Shown in pieces: positions 49,409-61,321 of a stretch of 64,000 nt of DNA. Each line of letters opens with the position of its first letter. Positions within the stretch are counted from its first letter, which is position 1. The position numbers and the translations under genes were made by a program. This stretch comes from Seriola aureovittata (taxonomy: Eukaryota; Chordata; Actinopteri; Carangiformes; Carangidae), in the NCBI RefSeq assembly GCF_021018895.1, contig NC_079387.1, positions 3,649,083-3,713,082 of the forward strand. The letters run 5' to 3'. Below the pieces are notes generated by a model. That model was not told the DNA's origin. It saw only the letters and a program-made list of their open reading frames with translations, and made no database searches.

Positions 49409-50066
49409 TTTATTGAGTTGAAAATCACACACACAGTTAATGCACGGCTTGCGGTATATTTAACAATGAAATGTAGTGAAACGGCGTGGCCGGAATATAT
49501 CGAGACTTTCCACAAGATCTACATTATTTTGGACTCGGCCTACACAGAATTTACATTTGAAAGATATGTACAAAATGTGCAATATTGAAACCTCTTAAAA
49601 CAAACATTTTGATGACATAACATCACACTCAAACCTGTTCGCAGTAAAATTATGTCAACGTGACTTACGTTATTTTACATGTCAAGAAAATACATGTACA
49701 GGTATTTTCTATTCCAAACACATGACTGTATGGACACCGCAGTAAAAAGAAACAACCTATAATATGTGAACTCTGCATATTTTTAAATAGCCCAAATGAT
49801 CCCATAAGGTATTAAGGTATTAACAGTGAAATCTGTCCAAACAACCGCGATTCCTCCCGACACCTGATTGATGATTGCGAGCTTTATCTAGAAAACATTT
49901 ACTTACTCTACAGCAAAACACAAGTCATAGCTTCCCTTTCTTTTGAGCACTACATGGTAATGAACAATGTGGCATGTTTCACTGAAACAACCTGCATCTG
50001 CCTTGTTTTGGCAAATAATATTTAGATAGAGTGGACTGTCTGACTGACAGTGTTTCTGAGCTTCAT
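49409..50066 (-). other. 3'UTR of the nfkbiz-like gene
   Basis: Follows the stop at 50067-50069. A/T-rich, with several ATTTA-like words on the minus strand, as expected for an unstable inflammatory mRNA, and a candidate AATAAA (complement of 49409-49414). The actual cleavage site is not proven. Confidence 0.45.
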
Positions 50067-53000
50067 TTAAGCACAAACACGTTTTCCTTTCAGGATCATC
50101 CGCACCTGAAAAAAAGACAAAAGTCTAATTTACCTGTTCCTCTTTTTTTTTTGTTTTTTTTTTACCGGAAGTGTTATAATTGATCACGCTGCCTTACATT
50201 TAATTTCTCCCAATCTAACGGGGTTCCCCACAAGAATGTTATCGCACGACAAAGTTCGTTCCTCATTACAGTGAGTTTTCAAACGTCTCGCATTTCTGTC
50301 AGTAAATTACATAACGTGACACACAGTTTTAGCTGTAGTCGTGATTTCACACCTTACCTTTTCACCAATGGGTCCTTCAGGCACCAGCTGAGAGGGAAGC
50401 TCATTTTCAAAGTTTTTGGACCCGGGGTCGGCTCCTTTTCTCATCAGCAGCTTCACCGCTTCCACTTGAGTTTGGCGGTTTTGCAAACAACTGACGATGT
50501 GCAGGGCGGTGTTTCCGCTGAATGTCTGAAACATATAGATGCAAAAGTACACATTACACGCAGTTTGAGCTTCAGCATTTTGCAAATCTAAGTCTGTAGC
50601 TAATTCAATCCCAAGTGTTCCTAGTATCAGTTCAGCATTTTCTTTGTTTTCTACAGGTTAACCGGTTTGTCGATGACTCGTCTGCTTTAGAGTGAAAAGA
50701 AAAACCGACGTTAGAATATCGTCGTCCCAAACGAAGACTAACCTTAACATTTACAATGGTCATCGCGGACGGCCGGTCGAGGAAAAGTTGCAACAGCTCC
50801 ACATTCGCCTCCTCAGAAGCCATGTGAAGACAAGTCCGTCCGCTTTTCAGATCCTGCGGCAATGAAACGAAAAACACCGCATGAAAACAAGGTCATTTTT
50901 GTAGTCACCAAGTTGGGCGATGTTGACGACGCAACACTGCACCTAATACAGAGTTTTAACTGTTGTATTTACTTGACCGCGTGGCTTGTAACGGTTACCT
51001 TGGTCCCGTGGGAGGCGCCCATGAGCAGCACAGTCTTAACACATTCGACAAGCGTCTGTCTCCTCCGCACCAGCTCCGCCGCCATGTACGTACAAGGATT
51101 TTCCAGACACCGCTGCTCTTTAACGACCGCATTGTGAGACAGGACCGCTACATGGAGTGGGGTTAAACCTCCAGAGAGAGAACAGTATTATTCAATCGCA
51201 GAGATATTTTATATCAGCATTCCCAAGTTTTCATAAAAATAAAACCTCCTCACCGTCGTAATTGAAAACGTCGATGTCGATCGGTCGCCCGCTCGCAGTT
51301 AGGGTCCTCCAGATGCTCTGTGGAAATAAGTAATAAAAAGAAATCGATCATTTAGAAAATGTGCTAGAATAACTACAACTATACATTTTCTAATTGCAAC
51401 ATAGGCAGGAGCTTCATTGTCACAGACTTACAAGGGACGGAGCGAGATGTCGTGTAAAGAACCCTCAAGTGTCCCCGACCGGACAGCGCAGGATGTAAGA
51501 GAACTACTTTGAAGCTTTGAGGTCTCGGGTTTGATCCTCGGGCGCTACAGTGAGTTTTGAAGGCTGGCGCGCAAAGAAAAAGCTCAATCTTTTAATGGAT
51601 AATAATATCTGAGACAGTGGGTTCAATTCTTAATGCAATGTGAGTTTTTTCTCACATCCAGATGAAAGAATGGCACTGTTAGAAAGGGCCTTTATATGTC
51701 TCTGGTCAGAAATTCTAATAGCTCAGGCTCCCATCCGTCCTCTACCCTTCCCTCTCCTCCCCTCCTCTATCCTGCCCTGCCCTGCCCTTCTCGACACTGC
51801 CTCCTCCTGGGAGGCCCCTCCTCAGACTCTCACTTTTTTTCTTTAATGACATATTATACTATGACATTTTTATGATTTACTACACTAAAGGCATTTTTTA
51901 TAACATACTATACTATTCATTTTTTTATAACAGGACTTCAAAATTGACTGACTCTCCAAACAATCGAACCCAGGGTACTGGCCGGCCTTCTAACGGCCTG
52001 AGCTATTTGGTCAAACAAATGAATGTTATTTCTTACAGTCAGACAGACTTTTTGCTTTGGGTGTTGGATTTTAAAATTGACAAAGTCTCATAAACGCTGA
52101 GACTGAACCTCTGACCGTGAAGATGTCGAATCCAGTCTTTTAAATTTGACTTGTGTTGCTGCGTTAACGCTGAATTCTTACCTGAAGACTGAGAAAGTGG
52201 CCTTTCTCGACACACACGTGCAAAGGAGATCGGCCCCAGAAGTCACGAGTGTTGACTTGTGCTCCGTGCGCCAGCAGGTCGTGCGCAATCAAGTGTTGAT
52301 TGGTGGTGGCTGCAATGTGAAGCGCCGTCTGTGTACAGAGAGTATGAAACTCAGCATAAATAAGCTCTTAGTACTAATTCAGTGAGATAAACACATACGA
52401 CCGTGTGTACCTGTCCGTTGTGCTCTTTCGTGTCCAGAGAGCCAGAGCTGGCCATTTTTGCAGCAAGCACATACGCCAGAGCCCGTCTACCTTGTGCCAC
52501 TGCGATGTGCAGAAACCTGGCAGTTGGAAAAGAAAATGGCCAATTACTTTTGCTTATTTCTTGAAGCTAACAATAGCATTTTTTACCTATCACATTTAGC
52601 TAAGGTGTTCTTGATTGCCTTGTAAAGGCGCCTATAAATAAAATTTATTATTATTTTTAATAAATATAGACCTATTTCAACATCCCGGATGTTACAATCG
52701 CAGGTATCTTTCGCTCTGCTGAAAATCCACTCTGACTCTCTTGAAAGCATGTCATAAGCTATTATGATATTTATAAATAGAAAGATACAGCAGCCCTGCT
52801 CAACCGTCCTCGCACGGATCACGACGGCTCGAATCCTCATCTGAGTCGCAATATCAAGCTTAAATTCTATTTCATTTTTTGACCGAAGCGTATGTCACAT
52901 CTGGTTAGTTCATGAGCTGTGGGAAAGTTGAAAACCCAAAGATTCTCTCAGTCTTCATAGCCTCCGACTATGATAAATGGTTCATTTTTGGCGATTCTCT

Positions 53001-54673
53001 TTAAAATGGTGGTTTTTTGATCCCGTGCGTGCGCTTGGGGTTTCCCTATGCCCTGGTATGTGGACATGGGTCTGACTATGGGAGACTATGTTTTTTGTCT
53101 TTTCATTGGTCAGCAGGATTACACATAATAATGAGCCGATTTTCACCCAACTTGTTGGAGGGATGAAGTGTGGGCCAGGGAAAAGCCCATTAAATTTTGG
53201 GAGAGGTCCTGATCATTTACTATGAATTTGATTTTTTTTTCCCATAGGCTTTGGCGGAGTTCTGCGCTCTCCGGGTGTCCTTCTAGTTTGACAAGCACCG
53301 TACTGGTTATTATAAATTTACAAAAAAATCAGCAACGCGCCAAATTGTAATCCTATTTTGCTGTTTATGTCTGTCCTCGCCATGTACACCTTTGCGACGA
53401 CTGTATTTGGGAATCGTTGGTCTAAATACCGACTTTGTTCACCCGTACGTACGTGTCACCATCTGCGTCTTGCTTGTTCAGCAGCTCAGGGGAAACTCCT
53501 CCGACTCTCTTTGCCTCCTGTTGTATTTGCCAGTGAAATAAAGACATTTTGACCTCCGTGGTCGGGGCCGCTTGTCCCTGCGGAGCTGGATGTTGCATTT
53601 GTTGTGGGGTAATGTGACCATTTTGAGAAGAAGCGGGATGGAAATTTGGGGTAAATTTGGGGCTCGCTGGTGCACGAGGGCTCAGTATGTGAGGACTCGC
53701 ATCACTGTCAAAGGGTTCGAGTTTTGCACATTTAAATTCATGCTCCGTGTTGGTGCCCTCCTGTGAGAAGTTCCATTCCTAAAAGAGAATCATTTCCAAA
53801 CTGTTATTGTTGTTCAAATTGTGAATAATGTAATTTGGCTATCTTTTGTAACATACACACCCACATTTGGTGCTGCCTTTGAACGATTTGCATACCAATC
53901 TTGAGAAGATCTACTTTGTTGCTACTTCTTCCTCGTACTCAAAGTTTCTCTATCCTCGTAAACATAACTTGTGTAATATAATAATATACTATAATAATAA
54001 TAATAATAATATAAGACTCCCACGTATATATATTTTTTACAAACAGGTGAATAATGGAGTTGATTGCAACATTTACAAGGAAACCCTGTCGTAAATCTTA
54101 TCATGGTCATGACCATGTTGAAATACCTGTTCGTAAACCTGTCGTTTCATCTTTAGCAGCTCTTTCACAGTGTTCTTCTTCTGCATAGCTTGGATGTATC
54201 CTGGTGGCCTGGGATCAGTGATGAGAAAGCCTAGGGAAAAAACAGCTATCATATAATGACAAATATAATGTAGTAGAGTAGAAATACAAAGCAGTGGTGA
54301 AAAGCACTGTACTTTAATACAATTTTGAGGTACTTGTTCTTTACTTCCATTTTATGCTACTTTTAGTTCACTCTTGAAAGTGATGTGTTAAAGTCAGAGT
54401 AAAATGTGTTTAACACGTCATTATCAACATGTCAGGTAACCTTGTATAATTAATTGTGTAAAAAAATGTTAATCATGATTGTCTAACAACTTTATGTTAT
54501 TGGGCTCATTTTCTACTGAAAGTACAAGGTTGGTTAGATAAAAGCACTGGGCCGTGATGCAAAGAATTGGCCTGCTCTCGAATGTCAACAGTAAGCAAGT
54601 GGACTTCCTTGTCCACCTGTTGTGTCAAGACACAACAAGTGGACTCACATGTTCGGGGACAAGAAAATAAGAG

Positions 54674-54729
<56 letters not shown>

Positions 54730-54881
54730 GAATCTCATACCTTTGAATTTGGAGCATATCTGTTCACCGTAATTAAAGACTGACCTTTATAATCTTGGCT
54801 GAAGTCGGTGGCCGTTGACAGAATCTGGTTTCCTCTGTTCTCGCTCACTCTTGGATCCAACATGTTGAAGGAGTTATGCAT
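50067..54881 (-). CDS. nfkbiz: IkappaB-zeta-like nuclear ankyrin protein, complete
   Basis: Encodes 443 residues in ten coding exons, all GT/AG and in phase: 54785-54881, 54127-54230, 53453-53778, 52411-52516, 52182-52328, 51254-51317, 50999-51168, 50743-50853, 50358-50525, 50067-50105. Atypical nuclear IkappaB proteins bind NF-kB p50 and modulate inflammatory genes. Residues ~41-63 (RPPGY...NTVKELLKMKR) form an OCA-type motif as in NFKBIZ and POU2AF1. SLFHWQIQQE and DADGDTFLHIAVAQGR lead into ankyrin repeats (~170-425): GNTALHI, LLMRKGADPGSKNFENE and LVPEGPIGEKVR match IkappaB-zeta better than NFKBID or BCL3. It is much shorter than mammalian NFKBIZ (~718), the Gln/Pro-rich middle being reduced. 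An alternative start is Met7 (54863). Introns contain SINE-like and satellite relics. Confidence 0.9.
51478..51550 (+). repeat. tRNA-like SINE head (plus orientation)
   Basis: CAGCGCAGGATG (51484-51495) resembles a Pol III A box and GGGTTTGATCC (51527-51537) a B box, about 43 bp apart, followed by GGCGCTACAG. Lies in an nfkbiz intron. Not a functional tRNA: no acceptor-stem pairing or CCA-ready end is seen. Confidence 0.45.
51847..51927 (+). repeat. two-monomer relic of the 30 kb satellite family
   Basis: ATTATACTATGACATTTTTATG is followed by TTTAC.ACAC, CATTTTTT, ACATACTATACTAT and CATTTTTTT, matching two successive monomers of the array 21 kb away in core, T run and spacing, with several substitutions. 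It is the only relic of the family I see outside the array and its edges. Confidence 0.7.
51961..52010 (-). repeat. tRNA-like SINE head (minus orientation)
   Basis: On the minus strand TAGCTCAGGCC (A box, 51995-52005) lies about 34 bp before GGGTTCGATTG (B box, 51961-51971), the spacing and words of a tRNA internal promoter. It faces the plus-strand module at 51478, with the satellite relic between them. Confidence 0.6.
52600..52675 (+). repeat. retroposon 3' tail (SINE/LINE type) with ATT run
   Basis: GTAAAGGCGCCTATAAATAA followed by ATTTATTATTATT closely resembles the GGCGCTATATAAATAAA tail widespread on fish non-LTR elements and their SINEs. The body of the element is not clear. Confidence 0.5.
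52733..52850. repeat. dispersed repeat, copy B (possible SINE)
   Basis: Homologous to 45328-45475 over most of its length. Minus strand contains GGATTCGAGCC, close to a Pol III B box. Located in the intron between exons 53453-53778 and 52411-52516 of the nfkbiz-like gene. Confidence 0.6.
53090..53235. repeat. probable old interspersed repeat
   Basis: The string ...CCAACTTGTTGGAGGGATG..GTGGGCCAGGGAAAAGCCCATTAAATTTTGG... resembles from memory a phrase common in fish interspersed repeats. Family not named; similarity not checked. Confidence 0.3.
54678..54726 (+). repeat. (TG)n microsatellite
   Basis: About 24 uninterrupted TG units in the first coding intron of the nfkbiz-like gene. A short (ATA)n run also occurs at about 53980-54012 in the next intron. 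Confidence 0.95.
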
Positions 54882-55636
54882 CAACACACCACACCGCTTG
54901 GAGCCAAACCTTCTCTTCTCTCACACACCTGGAATGTAAACTGAATGTCAAAACAGTGCAATCGACAAAGTGTGATTGACGGGGTGTAATTACAAAGCAT
55001 GTATGACGGGATCACCTGCCTGCACCTTCCTGCCTGTCACAGCAAGAAATGAGGAAAAACTGCCAGACAAAATGTCCCACACCTGGCTCAACTTCCTGGT
55101 TGACACGTTACTGAGGAGCGCCTGATGTCACTTTCAAAGTAAAGGTATTACAGTAAACCCAGCTCAATATAGTTTGCTCACTTTTGGAAATTTCAGGCTG
55201 AGAACAGGATCCTTTGAGGAAAATATATTTAAGGTAAATCCTTATCTGCAGATCTTGATAATAAAAAATAGTGTGCGAGAAAAGTCAGTGCAACCAGTCA
55301 GTTTAACATCCGAACAAGCTGCTAAAGGTCGGTTAATATGCAAATGACCTCAATGCTCTGCATACATAAGAAAAGCTTCTGAACAATAAGGCCTTTATAA
55401 GTGGATAAGTACCTAAACTGCATGGCAAATTTCACATATCAACCCTGAGTATGGCAAGGAAAACACTGAGTTATATGTAATTAAACAAATATTTCCTGCT
55501 AAGTATATAATAAAGAAAACACTGTTCTGCCTTTTCTTTTGTAACATTTTTGACACTAAGCTTGTGGAAAAAACAAACAAAAAAACCCCCCAGAAAATCC
55601 CTATTTTGTAGTTTTAGATGTCTGTTAAAGACTTAC

Positions 55637-55693
55637 TGATCAAGCTGCGCAGCACAACTGGAACATCTGCGGGATGGAGCCCGTGTCTCAGAG
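55637..55693 (-). other. candidate 5'UTR exon of the nfkbiz-like gene with a small upstream ORF
   Basis: 57 bp bounded by a good acceptor (GTATGTTTCAG) and a consensus donor (GTAAGT). Spliced to the acceptor at 54931 it would lead into the first coding exon (54785-54930). All three frames close before the main ATG, so it is untranslated leader. It contains ATG TTC ... TGA, an 8-codon upstream ORF that could dampen translation of the main frame. Confidence 0.45.
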
Positions 55694-55699
55694 CTGAAA

Positions 55700-56110
55700 C
55701 ATACAGCAGGTTTGAGAGCAAGTACTGAATAACTTGTACTGCAGTTGGCACAAACCACTCCCTTGTCAACGGCTCATATTTCTTGAGATTTAAACAAAGG
55801 CAAGCGGCGCTTCAAAAAATACAGCCTGGGTTTGTCATAAACACAGTGGGAATAAGATTTTTTTTTTTTTTTTTAAAGCCACTTAACAGATTAATAGATT
55901 TGTAGAAAGCAAAGTTCTGTTTATGGTTACAGATTAACCCCCACGGTCCAAGAAACAATTAATGAAAAATAATAATAATAAAACAAAGGAAAAAAAGTTT
56001 GTTGTCAGCCACTTTTAAAGGTGATCACATGGGTATAAATGATATTTTTGGTTTGCGACATACAAAACCAAAGTGCAACAGGAAAATTCAAGACAAAGCG
56101 AGTTCATTTT
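55700..56110. other. intergenic stretch between gk and the nfkbiz-like gene
   Basis: A/T-rich, with a T run near 55858-55874. No exon or transposon is recognised. It should contain the promoter of the nfkbiz-like gene (minus strand), but no clear TATA or kB element could be assigned. Confidence 0.4.
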
Positions 56111-56118
56111 TGTTGACA

Positions 56119-58000
56119 TTTATTCTCCCGTAACACCTGTATCGGTACGCAAGAACCGACGACATACACGCAGTTTCGTCATTTTGAAGCCATCGCATTT
56201 CCAACCCAGTAATGCCTGTTCTACATTTCCTCCTTGCTCTTCATAAATAAGCCACAAACTTTTTAAAGGTCAGAATATCTGGAACATCAAACTTGGGCTT
56301 AAATGTCCCTTTAATGTACTAAGAAGCTCAACGGGATTGTACGCAGCAAGATGACATTTCCATTCATTTCAATCCATTGAAATAAATATCCACTGGTAAA
56401 TTGTCTTTATATCCCAAAAGAACACCGAGTTATTTCATACCTCTCGTGGACTGTATAATTCAATAAATAAATGCTTAATTATCCAGAGCAAACGTTAAAC
56501 CATTTCTTAAAACACCCATTACAACTCCATCAAACAGAAGCGCCGGCTTTCTTTCGGTTTCTGATCCACACAGTAGACAAACATGACGAATGTTGGGCAA
56601 TATAATAAATACTGACATTCATTTACACACTTCTACTTCCTCAAGGTTATCTCTTCCAACCTTGACTATACACTAAAGGGAACTAGATAAAGAGCTCTAT
56701 GGTTTCATAAAGCTCCCTCTGAATTAAATAATTTACTCTCAACATTTTAGTGCAATGAAACTGCTTCATGAGTCATCTGTGAGGGTGCATATGAAACACT
56801 TGCATTTGATTTGTTCAACATAAGATTTTTGCATGTGACTTGTGAATTGAATAACCAATGAATTCATAAAAGTGAATCTTAACCTTGTTTTTTTTTGTTG
56901 GTTTGGCTTTTTTTTAAAATAAAAACTAATAATCAGGTCCAGAAAACACACAAAACATAACAGAGAGATTCACAAGAGGAGCAACAAGGCCCAGTCTGAC
57001 AACCGTGACAGGCCTTAAAAAAAAAAAAAAAAAAAAAAAAAACCTTCAGACCGACATCTTGTCTACAAGATAAATTAAACATTAACCAACTGCTTAAGAT
57101 TTTATCCCCTAACTGTGTTCTTAGTTTCCTGGCTTCCGTCAAATTCAGAAATAAACCTATTTACATTTGCCCGTTTAATCCTAGAATGCCTTCATATATT
57201 GTGTGAACACAGAAATCCAAAATTGTGTGCCAGTTGCTTATCATTGCCCTTCATCGCATGTTTGCCCGTTACGCAACATACACATTGAATTTTTACAAAC
57301 ATTCGTGTATGTAAAAGAATGTCAATTTCATCAAAAAGCAAACTTGTCAGTTCATTAACCCCTGTTCCTTCCTTCCCTTGTTTTCTAACTTTATGTGTCT
57401 TAATCCCAACTGTTACAAAATAAATAAATATATATATATATATGTATATATATGTATATATATATATATATGTATAGACTCTTGTTAGTACACCGCTCCC
57501 ATGAGACAAAGCAAAAACATCACAAAATGACTGTTGGAAGAACATTCAAGTGATAACAGTGACATATCGAATTACAACAAGTAATGCAAAATAGACAGTG
57601 AGTTTCATTAAACACCACTGTGGAAAGATAACAACCTGAACTACCGTCATGAGAGTTTCTACATAAATAAGCTCAGAGTTCATACTGTATCACCAGTGAA
57701 AAAAAAAAAAAAAAACAACAAAAAAAACAATGCATGCGCACTCCTGCTAAAATTCATGTCCAATGTAACAATGTGCTCTTGTCTGCTGTAAAGAAAAATA
57801 GATTAAAAAAAAAAAAACGATGAGAACGATAAAGAAAAGTCAGTTCAAATTTGTCCTGCTTTTCCAGTCAGTGGTAAGATTCATCATCAACGTCCTTCTT
57901 CTGGAATGCCTTTTGGAAAAACAGTGCAATAGAGTACAGGTGGTCCAGCGTGAAGAGCGATCGTTTCCACTTTCCATTTGATGGCTCCGGGAGTCTGAGC
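56119..58000 (-). other. probable 3'UTR of gk
   Basis: On the minus strand this follows the last gk exon. It lacks coding structure and ends near a candidate AATAAA (complement of 56119-56124). It contains an A run (57017-57042) and a TATATG low-complexity stretch (57428-57474). The extent is inferred. Confidence 0.4.
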
Positions 58001-58011
58001 CTAGGTGTGGC
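57868..58011 (-). other. gk terminal exon with a second open frame
   Basis: Read in phase 0 from the same acceptor (after 58012), the exon stays open for 47 codons ([15 protein letters not shown]... to ...DDESYH) and stops at 57868-57870. The preceding gk exon ends in phase 1, so this frame would need a different donor or an extra exon. Its composition is protein-like. It could be an alternative C-terminal tail or chance. Confidence 0.3.
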
Positions 58012-61000
58012 CTAATTTTGACAGAAAAGTATCACAGACAGACAAGCTTTGTCATATTTCACCTTTGCTTGTATTAATCGTGTGTGGTTTGTTTATACTT
58101 GGAAGCGCAGCTGACATCAAGCCAGCTCAGTGGCGAGACAAATGGTTGTGATTCTAAGATGTTTATACTATGGCTGTAAAAGTTTTATTTTTTTGAAAAA
58201 CAATATCGATACTGACCTGCTATGTATTTTGCACCGATTAACATCAACATGCTGCCCATGATGTAGAAGCCCAGTGGGACGCTGCTGAAGATACTAGTTT
58301 CACCTTTTGGTCAAGACAGAAAAACAATCACTCTGAACAATAAAGTCAAAAAATCAAAAAGTCAGAAGTGTGCACTCTGTGTAGTCGCCTTCAGAAAGAT
58401 ATGAAGGCTAACTGACAGGGTCAGTTTGGGCACTGAAACACAATACGATCTTTACTAGCTTAACTAGAAAACTAAAAAAAAATCTTAATTTGTCATCACT
58501 GAACCGTGTCAAAGAGAAAATGTTTTTTCAAAATCTGCCTCGACTGATTTTGAGAAAATTAACATTTCGTGTCATTTTATTTTGATAAGTTTATTTTTTT
58601 TCTTCATTAAAAATCAGGTTTTATCTCAAAATCCCTGAGCTTGTGTGTCGATATTAAGTGAAGAATTCAGTTTTGAGCGTGGGGGAAGCAGGAAGATTAC
58701 AAAATGTCTTATACCGACAGATTAAGCCTCAATCATGTTATGGTACACTCCCCTCCGTAAGTATTGGAGCAGTGAGGCCAGTTCCTTTATTTTTGCTGTA
58801 GACTGAAAACATTTGGGTTTGACACCAAAAGATGAATATGAGACAAGAGATCAACATTTCAGCTTTTATTTCCTGGTATTTACATCTGGATCTGATACAC
58901 AACTTAGAAGATAGCACCTTTTATTTTGAACACACCCATTTTTCATGTGAGCAAAAGTATTGGAACATGTGACTGACAGGTATGTATTGTTGCCCAGGTG
59001 TGTCCTATTACAATGATTATTCAAACAATAAATAGCACTGAATGTCTACGCTCAGTTTCAGATTGGGATTTTATAGTTTTTATAAATAGCATTTATAGTT
59101 AGAGGTGTAACTAACATGAAAACCAGAGAGCTGTCTATGGGTGAAAAAAAAGCAATTGTGAAGCTGAGAGAAGATGGAAAATCAATTACAGCCATTGCAC
59201 AAACATTGGCCATAGCCAGTACAACCATTTTGAATGTCCTGAAGAAGAAAGAAACCACTGGTGTACTAAGTAACAGACATCGAATGGGTAGACCGAGGAA
59301 AACAGCAGCAGTTGACGACAGAAACATTGTGAGAGCTGTAAAGAAAGATCCTAAAACAACTGTTAGTGACATCAGCAACAACCTCCAGAGGGCAGGAGTG
59401 AAGGAATCAGAATCTACTGTTCACAGAAGACTTCGTGAACAACAGAACAGAGGCTAGACCGGAAGATGCAAACGACTCATTAGCAAGAGGAATAGGAAGG
59501 CCAGGCTGGAATTTGCCAAAAAAGTACAGAGACGGGCCTGAAAACTTCTGGGACAAAGTTTTATGGACTGATGAGGTAAAGATGAACCTTTACCAAAGTG
59601 ATGGAAAGGCTAAAGTTTGGAGAAAGAAAGGATCTGCTCATGATCCCAAACATACAAGCTCATCTGTGAAACACGGTGGAGGTATAGTCATGGCTTGGGC
59701 TTGCATGGCTTCTTCTGGGACGGGCTCATTAATCTTCATTGATGATGTAACACATGATGGCAGCAGCAAAATGAACTCAGAAGTCTACAGAAACATTTTG
59801 TCTGCCAATTTAAAGAAAGATGCAACCAAACTGACTGGGAGATCATTCATCATGCAGCAAGATAATGACCCAAAGTGCACTGCAAAAACAACAAAGGAGT
59901 TCATCAGGGGCAAGAAGTGGAAGGTTTTAGACTGGCCAAGTCAATCTCCAGACTTAAACCCTATAGAGCATTTTACCTGCTAAAGAAGAGACTGAAGGGA
60001 GTAACCCCCCAAAATAAACAACAACTGAAAGAGGCTGCGGTGAAAGCCCGGAAAAGCATCGCAAAAGAAGAATGCAAAAGTTTGGTGATGTCAGTGGGTC
60101 ACAGGCTTGATGCAGTTATTGCAAGCAAAGGATTTGCAAATAAATATTAAGTCTTATACACTTTAATCTATTTTAAGTCTATCTGTTCCAATACTTTTGC
60201 TCACCTAAGAATTTGGTGTTCCTTTACAAATAATGCTATCTTCTAAGTTGTGTATCAGATCCAGATGTAAATACCTGGAAATAAAGGTTGAAATGTTGAT
60301 CTCTTGTCTCATATTCATCTTTTGATGTCAAACCCAAATGTTTTCAGTCTACAGCAAAAATAAAGGAATTGGCCTCACTGTTCCAATACTTTTGGAGGGG
60401 AGTGTACATCCTACAGCCAAATGGTTTTAAAAGATTTAAAAGAGCCACAGCAAAGGGACAATAACACAAAGTGGGAATTTGGAGCTAATGAAACTGTAAC
60501 ATTGGAAGATATCCCACAGTTTTGGCTGTTCTCAGCCTGATCGTGGCTCAAGTGTGAGTGTAGTCGTGCCTACCGTTTCCATTTCCAACAGGTTCCGTCG
60601 TCTCCCAGTTCATGGATTTTTGAACCGCCTTCTTCCACCGTGCGTACCGAAACTCGCTCTCTGCCGAACACATAGGCAGGAAATGTTTAACTCTACTGTT
60701 TTAAGCAGTAGCTACTGAAGACATCGTCCCATCTTTCCAGGCGTGTGGAGAGCAGCACCGGCTCACTGTACCTTCAGGGTTGATCTGAGGCTCAAACTTC
60801 TCTGATGTAACTTCACTCAGGTCCTCGGGGTTCAGACTCCACACGCTCACGCCCTCCGCCGCCCCGGCTGCCATCGCTGCACCGAGTGCTGTGGTCTCGG
60901 GCATAGACGGCTTCACTGAAAACAAAACGATGCAATTTTAATCAGATATGACGAGATATAACTCATCAGTAACGGTCATATAGCAATACGCTGCTTTACG

Positions 61001-61290
61001 CTCTACTTTTCTTCATATCACTTAGTAGTAGCGATAACACCAAAACAGTTTTTTGATGCACTGTATGGACAGTGTTGACATTTGCATTTTAGACACAGTC
61101 TGGAAATATTCAGTAAAACAGTTAAATTACATACTGGAATAAATACTGGCACATAATCAATCGGTTTTTTTAAACTGTCCAAATGATGTGTGGTTAGTCT
61201 CTACAAGGCCAGCAGAGGTCAGTAATTAATACCCTGTGTACCAATACAACAGTTTGACACATCGGGACTGCCATGCCGATGTTTTATGTA

Positions 61291-61321
<31 letters not shown>

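Noticed and set aside
51478..52010. Functional tRNA genes
   Set aside because: Only A- and B-box-like words are present; no full cloverleaf or acceptor-stem pairing.
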